This document shows positions 42,173-50,546 of a DNA stretch of 64,000 bases, one piece after another. The DNA is taken from assembly GCA_965232265.1 (NCBI GenBank), contig CBDDPH010000002.1, positions 2,542,001-2,606,000 on the forward strand, read 5' to 3'. Both the position numbers and the translations under genes were made by a program. Position 1 is the first letter of the stretch, and each line of letters begins with the position of its first letter. The stretch is from VXRD01 sp965232265. Lineage in GTDB: Bacteria > Latescibacterota > UBA2968. The notes below the pieces were generated by a model. The model made no database searches, was not told where the DNA came from, and saw only the letters and a list, made by a program, of their open reading frames with translations.

Positions 42173-43078
42173 GTGAAGGTTTTGAGATGGATTCTGTGTG
42201 CGATAGGGATTATAGTGGGAGGGGAGGTTTGTGCTGCGGAGCAGGTGATGTTGAAGTTGCAGTATCCCGAAGGGCGAATCGCGCGCTATAAGAACAAGTA
42301 TCGCTTGGATTATTATAGCGATAAGGCCGAGATGATTTTGAGGGAAGGTTCGTTCACTATGCAGGGGTATGGGGAATGGCGGAGCCGAGAAATGGTGGTT
42401 GAAGGGGGAGATAGCGCGAAAGTGACTGCCAGAGTAGATAAGGCGGGCAGTCAGGCCATATTGGCGAGTGAGCGGTTGACCTACGAGGAATTTCCCTATA
42501 CTCTGGATTTGTTGAACGACCTTTCGTTTGCCTGGGGGATTGCGCCTGGGGGACAGGTAGGTGCGTTTGGTCCCGATTTTTCGGCTTTTAAGGCCCAGCG
42601 CAAGGATATGATTACGGATTTGCGGCAGGTTTGGATGCCCGGTCTCGCGCCCGTGTTACCCGATCAGCCGGTATCGGTTGGGGATACATGGGAGGGTGAG
42701 CAGCGCATTGAGGTGCCGTTTTACGATTTCGATGCCGGGTTAGAGCCTTCACTTGTGCAGTTTACCAGCGCGTATAAGATCAAAAAGATCAAAAAGCAAA
42801 AAGGGCATCAGGTGGTGGAGATTGAGGAGGAGCGCGAGGTCCATTATCGAATTTGGTTTCACATTGAGGTGTTGTCGCTTGTGATTGACGGCAAGGGATC
42901 GGGGAATGCGGAATGGGAGATCGATATCGACCGCGGGCTTGTGCTTTCCCACAATATGAAGATCGGTCTGGGATTGCCGCAGGTGCGTATGGCAGGCGAT
43001 TCAAAGCCTATTGATGATATCAATGCAGAGATTGAATTGGTTTTTAGCCGGAAGCTGGATAAGTTGGAGAAAGAGTAA
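42173..43078 (+). CDS. Secreted protein of unknown function (DUF6263-like)
   Basis: A protein of 301 residues starting at GTG 42173, with ggaaggagga just upstream. The frame continues up to 42140, but that start has no SD. A signal peptide follows (VKVLRWILCAIGIIVGGEVCAA). The mature part is beta-rich, with VSVGDTWEGEQRI (~190), a lysine-rich IKKIKKQKG loop and GNAEWEIDIDRGLVLSHNMK near the C-terminus. This pattern resembles DUF6263-type lipid-binding-like sandwiches; the assignment is tentative. The stop overlaps the next ATG (taATG), so it is coupled to the DUF6785-like gene. Confidence 0.68.
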   Translation: MKVLRWILCAIGIIVGGEVCAAEQVMLKLQYPEGRIARYKNKYRLDYYSDKAEMILREGSFTMQGYGEWRSREMVVEGGDSAKVTARVDKAGSQAILASERLTYEEFPYTLDLLNDLSFAWGIAPGGQVGAFGPDFSAFKAQRKDMITDLRQVWMPGLAPVLPDQPVSVGDTWEGEQRIEVPFYDFDAGLEPSLVQFTSAYKIKKIKKQKGHQVVEIEEEREVHYRIWFHIEVLSLVIDGKGSGNAEWEIDIDRGLVLSHNMKIGLGLPQVRMAGDSKPIDDINAEIELVFSRKLDKLEKE

Positions 43079-45027
43079 TGAGCCTGGCTTTTGATACATC
43101 TGTTGCGATTCAGTCTGCTGGCCGGGGCGTGACCGCCCGCGCTGTGTTGCTGGGCCTGGTGCTGGTCTGTGCCGAGGTCGCGGTGATTACATTTTCCGAG
43201 CCGGTGGCGCGGTCGTCGTCTATGAACGTGAGTCACTTCCCGGTGGGTTTTTTTATGTGGTTTGTGGTTGTGATTTTGGGTTTGAACCCGCTTTTGAAAT
43301 GGATTTATCCGGGGTATATGCTCTCGCGTTCAGAGCTTTTGACTGTTGCCGCGATGGGATTGATTGGGGCGCATATCCCCGGTAGCGGTCTGTTGGGATT
43401 TTTTCTGGGGGTGCTGGCAGCGCCTTATTATTTTGCCTCGCCAGAGAATCAATGGGAAGCCCTGTTGCATCCGACTATTCCTTCGTGGTTGGCACCTTTG
43501 AATGAACGCGGCGCGATGCAGGGATTTTTTGAGGGGTTGCCCTCAGGCTCAGTGCCTTGGTCGGTCTGGATTATGCCGTTATTCTGGTGGATGTGTTTGA
43601 TCGGGGTGCTGACTTTTGTGCTGCTGTGTATGGCGGTGATGCTGAGAAAGCAATGGGTGGAAAACGAGCGTCTGGTCTATCCTCTGATTTCACCGGTGTC
43701 CGACCTGATTGAAGGAGACGAGGGGATATGGTCTGGGCTGACGCGGAATAAGCTGTTCTGGTTCGGATTTGTTTTGGGTTTTGGACTTTTGGCATGGAAT
43801 TTTGTGTGGTATTTCTGGGATGCCTGGCCCCGGATCAACTTTTTTGGGCGCAAGGATCTGGTGTTTATCGACGGGTTCCCCGCGATGACCAACCGGGTCA
43901 ATTTGTATATTATCGGATTTGGTTATTTTGCGAATCTGGATGTGTTGTTTAGCCTCTGGTTTTTTTATTTGGTTTATTGGGCGCAGAATGGGATTTTCAA
44001 CCGCATTGGTCTGGATTTGGGTCCGGGAACGGGTGCGGCGAGTGCATGGGAAAATCTGGGGGCGTTGTTCGCGCTGGTCTGGTGGGCATTGTGGACGGCG
44101 CGGCATCATCTGCGGGATGTGGTGAGAAAAGCGATCAATGCGAAGTACGGGGTGGATGATTCGGGCGAAATGGTGTCTTATCGCACAGCCGTATTGGGGG
44201 TGATTCTGGGGTCGGGATTTTGTTTGTTGTGGCTGTGTATGGCCGGAATCGAGTGGTACATCGGCGTTCTGTTTTTGCTCGCGCTCTACGGGGTGTGTTT
44301 GGGGCTGGCAAAGGTGGTGTGTGAGAGTGGTTTGCTCTATCTGGCATGGGGGGTGAGTCCGCAGACACTGGTGACCAATTGTTTGGGGTCGGTATCTATG
44401 GCGGGGGGTACGATTACGACGCTGGCATTTACAGAGGGGCTGTTTTTTCACGGCAAGGGCTTGTTTATGTCGTCTCTGGCCAATAGTGCGAAGATGGGTG
44501 ATCTGGCCGGTACCGATCAGAGACGGTTGGGCAAGAGCATGGGGCTGGCGCTGTTGGTGGGTATTCCTCTGTGTATTTATTTGAGTTTGGGATGGGGCTA
44601 TGAACAGGGCGCGTATAATTTTGGGGGGTTTCCCTTTCGCTATGGCCGCGATAGCGTGTTTGCGCGGGCAGTGAGTATGATGCAAAGTCCCCAGGGGCCA
44701 GCGTCTTCTCGTCTGATATTTTTTGGGGTTGGTGTGGTGGGCATGACGCTGTTGACGGTGTTGCGCTACCGCTTGCCCTGGTGGCCGTTGCATCCAATTG
44801 GATTTGCAGTGGGTGGAAGCGGTCGTGCTACGAAATCGACGTGGTCTATTTTTATTGCCTGGGCGTGTAAGTTTTTGATTGTGAAAATTGGTGGTGTGAC
44901 GCTTTATCGGCGGTATCGTCCGTTGTTTACGGGATTGCTTTCGGGGTATTCGCTGGGGGTTGGGGTGTCGTTTGCGGTGGATGTGGTGTGGTTTATGGGA
45001 CGGGGGCATTGGATTCATTTGTATTGA
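43078..45027 (+). CDS. DUF6785-like polytopic membrane protein (paralogue 2)
   Basis: A 649-residue protein with about 12-13 hydrophobic segments. It carries the shared motifs RKQWVENERLVYP (~188-200), FASPENQWE (~120), PWWPLHPIGFAVGG (~565), GGVTLYRRYRPLFTGLLSGYS and a C-terminal VDVVWFMGRGHWIH. It is closer to paralogue 3 (50547) than to paralogue 1: both have NVSHF/NMSNF near residue 45 and the FANLDVLFSLWFF / FANLEVLFSVWFF segment. The start overlaps the upstream stop by one base. Confidence 0.76.
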   Translation: MSLAFDTSVAIQSAGRGVTARAVLLGLVLVCAEVAVITFSEPVARSSSMNVSHFPVGFFMWFVVVILGLNPLLKWIYPGYMLSRSELLTVAAMGLIGAHIPGSGLLGFFLGVLAAPYYFASPENQWEALLHPTIPSWLAPLNERGAMQGFFEGLPSGSVPWSVWIMPLFWWMCLIGVLTFVLLCMAVMLRKQWVENERLVYPLISPVSDLIEGDEGIWSGLTRNKLFWFGFVLGFGLLAWNFVWYFWDAWPRINFFGRKDLVFIDGFPAMTNRVNLYIIGFGYFANLDVLFSLWFFYLVYWAQNGIFNRIGLDLGPGTGAASAWENLGALFALVWWALWTARHHLRDVVRKAINAKYGVDDSGEMVSYRTAVLGVILGSGFCLLWLCMAGIEWYIGVLFLLALYGVCLGLAKVVCESGLLYLAWGVSPQTLVTNCLGSVSMAGGTITTLAFTEGLFFHGKGLFMSSLANSAKMGDLAGTDQRRLGKSMGLALLVGIPLCIYLSLGWGYEQGAYNFGGFPFRYGRDSVFARAVSMMQSPQGPASSRLIFFGVGVVGMTLLTVLRYRLPWWPLHPIGFAVGGSGRATKSTWSIFIAWACKFLIVKIGGVTLYRRYRPLFTGLLSGYSLGVGVSFAVDVVWFMGRGHWIHLY

Positions 45028-45039
45028 GGAGGAGTGATT

Positions 45040-46533
45040 TTGAAAATATTTGGTTATGGGCTAATGGTGTGGATGCTATTTGTCTCAAATGTTGAGCCAT
45101 CACAGATGGACTCGGTGCTGGTCGATATTATCAAGGGCAATTACTACGGGGCAATGGTGCGGTGCGAGGATGTGATCGCAGCCGATCAGACAGCGGCGGA
45201 TGCGTACCGATTTTTGGGATGGCTTCAGATTGTGACGCGGCAGGGCGACTTGCAAGAGGCCGAGGAGAATTTGCGGCGGGCTATTCATCTGAAAATAGAG
45301 GATGCAGGCGCGCATAACGATCTCGGTGTGGTGTATTTTTTTCGGCGCAACTACAGCCCGGCGATTGAAGCATTCAGGCAGGCGGTCGCGATAGAACCCG
45401 ATGAGACAATGTTTTACCGAAACCTGGGTTTTGTGGCCGAATTGGCAGGGGCGTATTCCGATGCGGAATCGGCGTTTAAGGCTGTTTTGGAACGAGATCC
45501 GACGGACGATCTGGCGGTTTACGGATATGGGCTTGCGCTGGTCAGGCAGGCGCGTTACGACGAGGCGCTGGAGGCATTTCAAAAGGCGGTCCACATGTTT
45601 TCGGATCGCAAAGAGGCGCATTTAGAGATCGGACAACTCATGATGATGCATGGCAAGTATGCGTCTGCTATATCTGCGTACAAACGGGCGACAAAAATTG
45701 ATTTTGAAGATCCCAAAGGTCATTATGGATTGGCACAGGCTTATCAGGTATCGGGCGATTCGCTATCGGCGCGACATGCCTGGGAGGCGTTTAAGTTTTT
45801 TGACGAGCGCCACCGGCACGCGGTTCGAGACCAGTATGTGTTGCCTGCACGCTTTGATAAGGTAGCCGATTTGTTGGATTTCGGAGACAGGTTTGTGAGA
45901 TTGGGGCAGCACGATAAGGCAGTAGAGGTTTATCGGGAAGCGGCTGATCTGGTGGAAGATCCGGATTTGCCGTGGCGGTTTAGTCCGGAGGTCCCCGTGG
46001 TGTATTTGGCTCTGGGACAGTCCTATCAGGCGTTGGGGGATGTCGCGCGAGCGCGGCGGTCTTATGATGCGGCTTTTGCGCTGGGTGAAGGGGGCATGGT
46101 GTCTGACGAGGCATTGAGACACGGGACAGATATGTTTTTGTGTGCCGATGGGGTGTCGCGCGATGTGGTGGCGGGATATGAGCGGATTGTGGCGATGGAT
46201 CCGATTGCCTATGCCGCGTTCTATATTTACGATCAGATCAGTCAGGCACAAGCGAAGACGGGACATCTGGATAAGTGCATTTCGACATATCAGACCCGGG
46301 CAGATCAGGTTGCGTATTCTGCGGGATTGCTGGTGCGATTGGGTGTGGCACATGCGGCGGCAGGAGATATGGATGCGGCCAGGGCGTTGTACGATCAGGT
46401 GATTGAGGGGGCGGAAGATCCGCGCGCGTTGTATCTCCAGTTGTCGGTTCTCTATGGGCGGTCGGGGCGGAAAGCAGAGGCTGAGGCAATGAAGGTTAAA
46501 GCATCCGCAGATGAATTAAGAATTAAAAATTAA
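45040..46533 (+). CDS. Secreted TPR protein
   Basis: A protein of about 497 residues with a short signal sequence (MKIFGYGLMVWMLFVSNVEPS) and 9-10 TPR units (AYRFLGWLQIVTRQGDLQEA, AHNDLGVVYFFRRNYSPAIE, VVYLALGQSYQALGDVARA). The start is TTG 45040, 6-7 bases after aggagg; GTG 45034 lies too close to that SD. The gene ends in the repeat-like sequence at 46504-46533, so its last residues (ADELRIKN) come from an intergenic-type element. Likely a scaffold for the cytochrome and UnbV-type proteins around it. Confidence 0.8.
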   Translation: MKIFGYGLMVWMLFVSNVEPSQMDSVLVDIIKGNYYGAMVRCEDVIAADQTAADAYRFLGWLQIVTRQGDLQEAEENLRRAIHLKIEDAGAHNDLGVVYFFRRNYSPAIEAFRQAVAIEPDETMFYRNLGFVAELAGAYSDAESAFKAVLERDPTDDLAVYGYGLALVRQARYDEALEAFQKAVHMFSDRKEAHLEIGQLMMMHGKYASAISAYKRATKIDFEDPKGHYGLAQAYQVSGDSLSARHAWEAFKFFDERHRHAVRDQYVLPARFDKVADLLDFGDRFVRLGQHDKAVEVYREAADLVEDPDLPWRFSPEVPVVYLALGQSYQALGDVARARRSYDAAFALGEGGMVSDEALRHGTDMFLCADGVSRDVVAGYERIVAMDPIAYAAFYIYDQISQAQAKTGHLDKCISTYQTRADQVAYSAGLLVRLGVAHAAAGDMDAARALYDQVIEGAEDPRALYLQLSVLYGRSGRKAEAEAMKVKASADELRIKN

Positions 46534-46600
46534 GGAGCGGTGTAAAACTGCTTAGCAGTTCATTAGGGGCTGGGTGGTTGGGACTAACCACTAACCACTT
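46504..46600. repeat. Gene-end repeat sequence and small hairpins
   Basis: ccgcagatgaattaagaatt (46505-46524) combines the cgcagatg repeat with an aattaagaattaaaaatt element and supplies the stop codon of the TPR gene. Then come the inverted repeat AACTGCT-t-AGCAGTT (46546-46560) and GTGGTT (46574-46579) / AACCAC (46586-46591) with a second ctaaccac unit and tttt. This could act as a weak terminator. Confidence 0.45.
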
Positions 46601-46603
46601 TTA

Positions 46604-48214
46604 ATGGGAATATTAGTGATTAGATTCATCGGCATTCTTTTTTTGCTTTTATGTTCGTGTTCTGTTGCCGCAGCGCAATTTGTGGAGGTCACAGAAGCGT
46701 CTGGCATATCGTTTGTGCATCGGACTGGCGCGCGGGGGAATTGGCATTATTTGGAGACCATGGGGTCGGGCTGTGCGATGTTTGATGCGGATGGGGATGG
46801 CGATCTGGATTTGTATTTTGTCAATGGGGTACACGGGCAGGCGGGTGGCGAGAACGCACTTTATCGAAACGATGGCGGGTTTCGCTTTACTGCTGTGCCG
46901 GGTGCGCCGGGCGTGGGGTATGGGATGGGGTGTACGGTTGGGGATTATGACAATGATGGCGATCTCGATCTTTATACGACGGGTTATGATGCCAATGTGC
47001 TGTATCAGAATGATGGTCGTGGCGGTTTTGTGGAAAAGAAGGCGGGTGTGGAGGGCGGTGGATGGTCTGCTGGTGCCACCTTTTTTGATGCGGATGGCGA
47101 TGGCGATCTGGATTTGTATGTGGTGCGCTATTTGACATATCGCGTGGAAACCGAGCCGCATTGCGAGCGGGTGGGGATTCGCACGTATTGCGATCCGGGC
47201 TATTTTGAGGGTGCGCCGGATTTGCTTTATCGGAATGAGGGGAATGGGCTATTTACAGATGTGTCCTTTGAGGCGGGTGTGGCGGATTCTTCGGGCAAAG
47301 GGCTTGGGGTGGTGAGTCTGGATTACGATGGGGATGGGGATACCGATCTCTATGTGGCGAATGATACGACGCCAAATTTTTTGTACCGCAACATAGGTGG
47401 ACGGTTTGAGAATGTGGGTGTAGAGGCGGGTGTGGCGTTTAATGCGCAGGGTCGGACGCAGGCGGGGATGGGGGTTGATGTGGGGGATGTGAATGGGGAT
47501 GGGCGATCAGATATTTTCGTGACGAATTTTTCCTACGAGACCAATGCGATTTATCAGAGCAGGACGGGTGGGTTTTTTATGGAGGGAAGTGTGTCAACCG
47601 GAATTGCCGGCGCGTCTTTGCTGCCTCTGGGGTTCGGTACTCATTTTTTTGATTATGACAATGATGGCGATCTGGATCTGTTTGTGGCAAATGGACATAT
47701 TTTTCCGAATGTACAGGCGTTTTCCAGGGCGGAATCCTATTTACAGGCGGATCAAATATTTCGCAATGCGGATGGGCGATTTGAGGTGGTCAATGCGGGC
47801 GTTGAAACGCCGGGTGTGAGTCGCGGGTCGGCGGTTGGCGATCTGGATGGCGATGGCGATCTGGATCTGGTGGTGTTGCATTCGGGACAGCGTGCGCGGG
47901 TGTTCCGCAATGAGGGTAGGGACGCGGGACACTGGATTGTTGTAAAACTGGTGGGGGGGATGCGGGATGCGAGAAGCGGATTTTCAAATCGGGATGGGAT
48001 TGGGGCAGTGGTGCACGTGAGCGCGGGGGGAAAGATCCAGGTGCGCGAGGTTCGGAGCCAGTCGAGCTATTTGTCGGCGAGCGATTTGCGGCTACACTTT
48101 GGGCTGGGCAATGCGCGTCGCGTGGATCGAATTGAGGTGCGCTGGGTGAGTGGCCGCGTGCAGGTGTTGGAAGATGTTGGGATAGATCGCGTTGTGGTTG
48201 TGGAAGAAAATTGA
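46604..48214 (+). CDS. CRTAC1-type protein: VCBS/FG-GAP propeller with ASPIC/UnbV domain
   Basis: A 536-residue exported protein, with signal MGILVIRFIGILFLLLCSCSVAAA; a lipoprotein Cys is possible. Seven or more calcium-loop repeats (FDADGDGDLDLYFVNG, GDYDNDGDLDLYTTGY, LDYDGDGDTDLYVAND, GDVNGDGRSDIFVTNF, GDLDGDGDLDLVVLHS) form a beta-propeller. The C-terminal ~80 residues (GIGAVVHVSAGGKIQVREV ... LRLHFGLGNARRVDRIEVRW) are an ASPIC/UnbV domain. Function unknown; the family is common next to TPR and multihaem proteins. The 70-base gap upstream lacks a clear SD. Confidence 0.85.
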   Translation: MGILVIRFIGILFLLLCSCSVAAAQFVEVTEASGISFVHRTGARGNWHYLETMGSGCAMFDADGDGDLDLYFVNGVHGQAGGENALYRNDGGFRFTAVPGAPGVGYGMGCTVGDYDNDGDLDLYTTGYDANVLYQNDGRGGFVEKKAGVEGGGWSAGATFFDADGDGDLDLYVVRYLTYRVETEPHCERVGIRTYCDPGYFEGAPDLLYRNEGNGLFTDVSFEAGVADSSGKGLGVVSLDYDGDGDTDLYVANDTTPNFLYRNIGGRFENVGVEAGVAFNAQGRTQAGMGVDVGDVNGDGRSDIFVTNFSYETNAIYQSRTGGFFMEGSVSTGIAGASLLPLGFGTHFFDYDNDGDLDLFVANGHIFPNVQAFSRAESYLQADQIFRNADGRFEVVNAGVETPGVSRGSAVGDLDGDGDLDLVVLHSGQRARVFRNEGRDAGHWIVVKLVGGMRDARSGFSNRDGIGAVVHVSAGGKIQVREVRSQSSYLSASDLRLHFGLGNARRVDRIEVRWVSGRVQVLEDVGIDRVVVVEEN

Positions 48215-48236
48215 TGTATTTAACAGGAGGCCGAGT

Positions 48237-49541
48237 ATGGGTGATGCACAGAGAGAGGCGCGGTTGCTGTGGGAACTGGATGTGGACGGTGTTGGCGGGC
48301 AGATGGTTGTGGCGGATGTGAATGGCGATGGAAAGCAGGAGTTTTTGTTGCGGCAGAGTCCGGGGCAGTTGAAGTCGGATCTCTATATTGAGCGGGGATG
48401 GAATACGGATGAGGAACGGCATTTGTTCTGCATTACGGCAATTGACCAGGAGGGCAACCAGCTATGGCAGGTGGGGGAGCCGCATCGGGGTACAGATCCG
48501 TACTGCGCGCATGGGGGCAATGATTTTCTTACCGCGGATGTGGATGGCGATGGAAAGGCGGAGGTGATTTCAATTGTGTGGGATGTGCTGACGGTTTTTG
48601 ACGGGGAAACGGGCGAGGTGCAGGCGGAGAAGAAGTTGCCAGCAGATAATTTTTCCCAGGTGAAGGCCGGGAATTTGAAGGGCGATCCGACGCGGCAGCA
48701 ACTGGTCGTAAAAGTCAATGATGGTGCTTATTCGCCTTATGAATACGGCAATCCGACTTATGTTCTGGATAGCGATTTGTCGGAGTTGTGGATGACGCCG
48801 CATTATCACGGAGCGGGCCATGCGCCGGTGTTGATCGATGTGGATGGCGATGGGTGCGACGAGATGTTGATCGGTTATAATCTGGTGGATAGCGACGGGA
48901 CTTTGTTGTGGTCGATTCCAGTGGAGAATGCCACGAAAGAGCATGCGGATAATATCAATCCGGTGGATCTCAATGGGGATGGCGAGATTGAGATTGCGTA
49001 TTCGGGTAGCAAGGATTTTTTTGTGGCGAATACACAGGGCGAGGTGATATGGAGACGCCCGCACGAACATTCGCAGAATACGACGGTGGGGCGTTTTCGC
49101 AGTGATATAGATGGACAGACGATGATTTTGAACGAAAAGTGGATTGGGATGACGTGTTATACGCCCGATGGACAGGCGCTGTGGCAAAAATCCGGTGTGG
49201 GATACGCACAACACACTGTGCGAGGCTGGCGAGATGACGGGCTGGATCTGGTGATTTATGCCCCGGCTTTAAAGAAGCAACAGGAGGATGTGCCCTATGA
49301 TAGCGAGCCAGAAGACACACATCTTTACTGGCCGTTTCTGATGGATGGAGACGGCAACCGGGTGATGGAATTTCCCTTTCGAGAGGATTTCAAACAGCCC
49401 AGACAGCGCATTCGGGGATTTCGGGCGTACGATTACGGGATTGGATACGGCGCGATGGTGTTGGACCTGGATGGGGATGGGAGAGATGAGGTGCTGATTT
49501 ACGACCGGCAAAAGATTCTGGTCTATGGCGCGCCAGCATAG
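48237..49541 (+). CDS. Soluble VCBS/FG-GAP beta-propeller protein
   Basis: A protein of 434 residues, no signal peptide. Repeats: VVADVNGDGKQEFLLRQ (~22), LTADVDGDGKAEVISIVWD (~105), LIDVDGDGCDEMLIGYN (~200), NPVDLNGDGEIEIAYSG (~245) and a C-terminal LDLDGDGRDEVLIYDRQKIL ending VYGAPA. ATG 48237 was chosen for acaggaggccg. It is a paralogue of 8166-9458. Being soluble while its neighbours are exported is unusual for this fold, so either it is cytosolic or its export signal is not recognisable. Confidence 0.72.
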   Translation: MGDAQREARLLWELDVDGVGGQMVVADVNGDGKQEFLLRQSPGQLKSDLYIERGWNTDEERHLFCITAIDQEGNQLWQVGEPHRGTDPYCAHGGNDFLTADVDGDGKAEVISIVWDVLTVFDGETGEVQAEKKLPADNFSQVKAGNLKGDPTRQQLVVKVNDGAYSPYEYGNPTYVLDSDLSELWMTPHYHGAGHAPVLIDVDGDGCDEMLIGYNLVDSDGTLLWSIPVENATKEHADNINPVDLNGDGEIEIAYSGSKDFFVANTQGEVIWRRPHEHSQNTTVGRFRSDIDGQTMILNEKWIGMTCYTPDGQALWQKSGVGYAQHTVRGWRDDGLDLVIYAPALKKQQEDVPYDSEPEDTHLYWPFLMDGDGNRVMEFPFREDFKQPRQRIRGFRAYDYGIGYGAMVLDLDGDGRDEVLIYDRQKILVYGAPA

Positions 49542-49565
49542 CATCAGCCGCACAGGAGGTGTGCT

Positions 49566-50528
49566 GTGAGGCATCAGTGGATATTGTATCTTCTGTTTTT
49601 TCCTCTGCTTCATTGTGCGGGGAACACCGATCTGCTGGATTCCGATTTTTCAACTGTTGAGGGCCGCATTGCGTTTGTGGGACCGGGGGATTTTACATCA
49701 TTCAAAATTTTTGTGATGCGCCCCGATGGCAAGGGATTGATGCGGCTTACGAGCGAGCAGGGTGGCTATACCAATCCCTCCTGGTCTCCGAATGCGCGAC
49801 GCATTGCATTTGCTTCAAACCGAGATGCCGTGGGAAATTTTGATATTTATATTTTCAACCTGGAGGATGGGGACATACAGAAGGTGGTCGATTTGCCCGG
49901 TCCCGACCTCGGTCCAGTGTGGTCTCCCGATGGTGGAAAGATCGCTTTTCAGGCGCAGAAGGATAATAGGGATAGATGGGATATCTACACGGTCAACCTC
50001 GATGGGACAGGATTGCAAAATCTGACAAATTCTCCCAGTAGTGATGAAGCGCCGGACTGGTCACCCGATGGACGCAGGATTGCTTTTCAATCGCGTCAAG
50101 GGAACAATATCGATATTTTCCTCATGGATTCAGATGGTTCTAACCGCGTCAGGCTGACGGATTTCAATGGCGTTCAGAATATTCATCCGGCCTGGTCGCC
50201 CGATGGAACGCGCATTGCTTATGCCTCAAATCGGCATCAACCACAGGTGCGAAATCAGTTTCCGGAATGCGAGATTTATACTATGGATTCCGACGGGACT
50301 ACGGTGCAGCGGTTGACCCTGGGTGCGAGTTCCTCAGTGGCTTTTTTTTCGCCTACCTGGTCTCCCGACGGTCAAAGAATTGCTTTTGAAGTGCGGCGAA
50401 GCCACGAGGGACGGGGTGGCCTGGAACACAGGTTGATGATGATCAATGCCGATGGTACAGATTTGCATGACGTTTCTGTGGATATGGAGGTCTCTGCGCC
50501 CCGCTGGTCGCCGAGGCAAACCGAGTAG
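49566..50528 (+). CDS. TolB-like WD40/PD40 propeller protein (probable lipoprotein)
   Basis: A 320-residue exported protein. GTG start at 49566 after cacaggaggtg. N-terminal signal MRHQWILYLLFFPLLHCAGN, with a possible lipoprotein Cys17. Five or more PD40 blades of the type NPSWSPNARRIAFASNRD, GPVWSPDGGKIAFQAQKD, APDWSPDGRRIAFQSRQG, HPAWSPDGTRIAYASNRH and SPTWSPDGQRIAFEV follow. These are typical of TolB-type propellers that bind protein partners in the periplasm. It is 18 bases before the third DUF6785-like gene. Confidence 0.82.
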   Translation: MRHQWILYLLFFPLLHCAGNTDLLDSDFSTVEGRIAFVGPGDFTSFKIFVMRPDGKGLMRLTSEQGGYTNPSWSPNARRIAFASNRDAVGNFDIYIFNLEDGDIQKVVDLPGPDLGPVWSPDGGKIAFQAQKDNRDRWDIYTVNLDGTGLQNLTNSPSSDEAPDWSPDGRRIAFQSRQGNNIDIFLMDSDGSNRVRLTDFNGVQNIHPAWSPDGTRIAYASNRHQPQVRNQFPECEIYTMDSDGTTVQRLTLGASSSVAFFSPTWSPDGQRIAFEVRRSHEGRGGLEHRLMMINADGTDLHDVSVDMEVSAPRWSPRQTE

Positions 50529-50546
50529 GGCGTTGAGGTAAAATAA

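Noticed and set aside
43690..45018. 442-codon minus-strand frame
   Set aside because: Shadow of the second DUF6785-like gene with biased composition and no SD.
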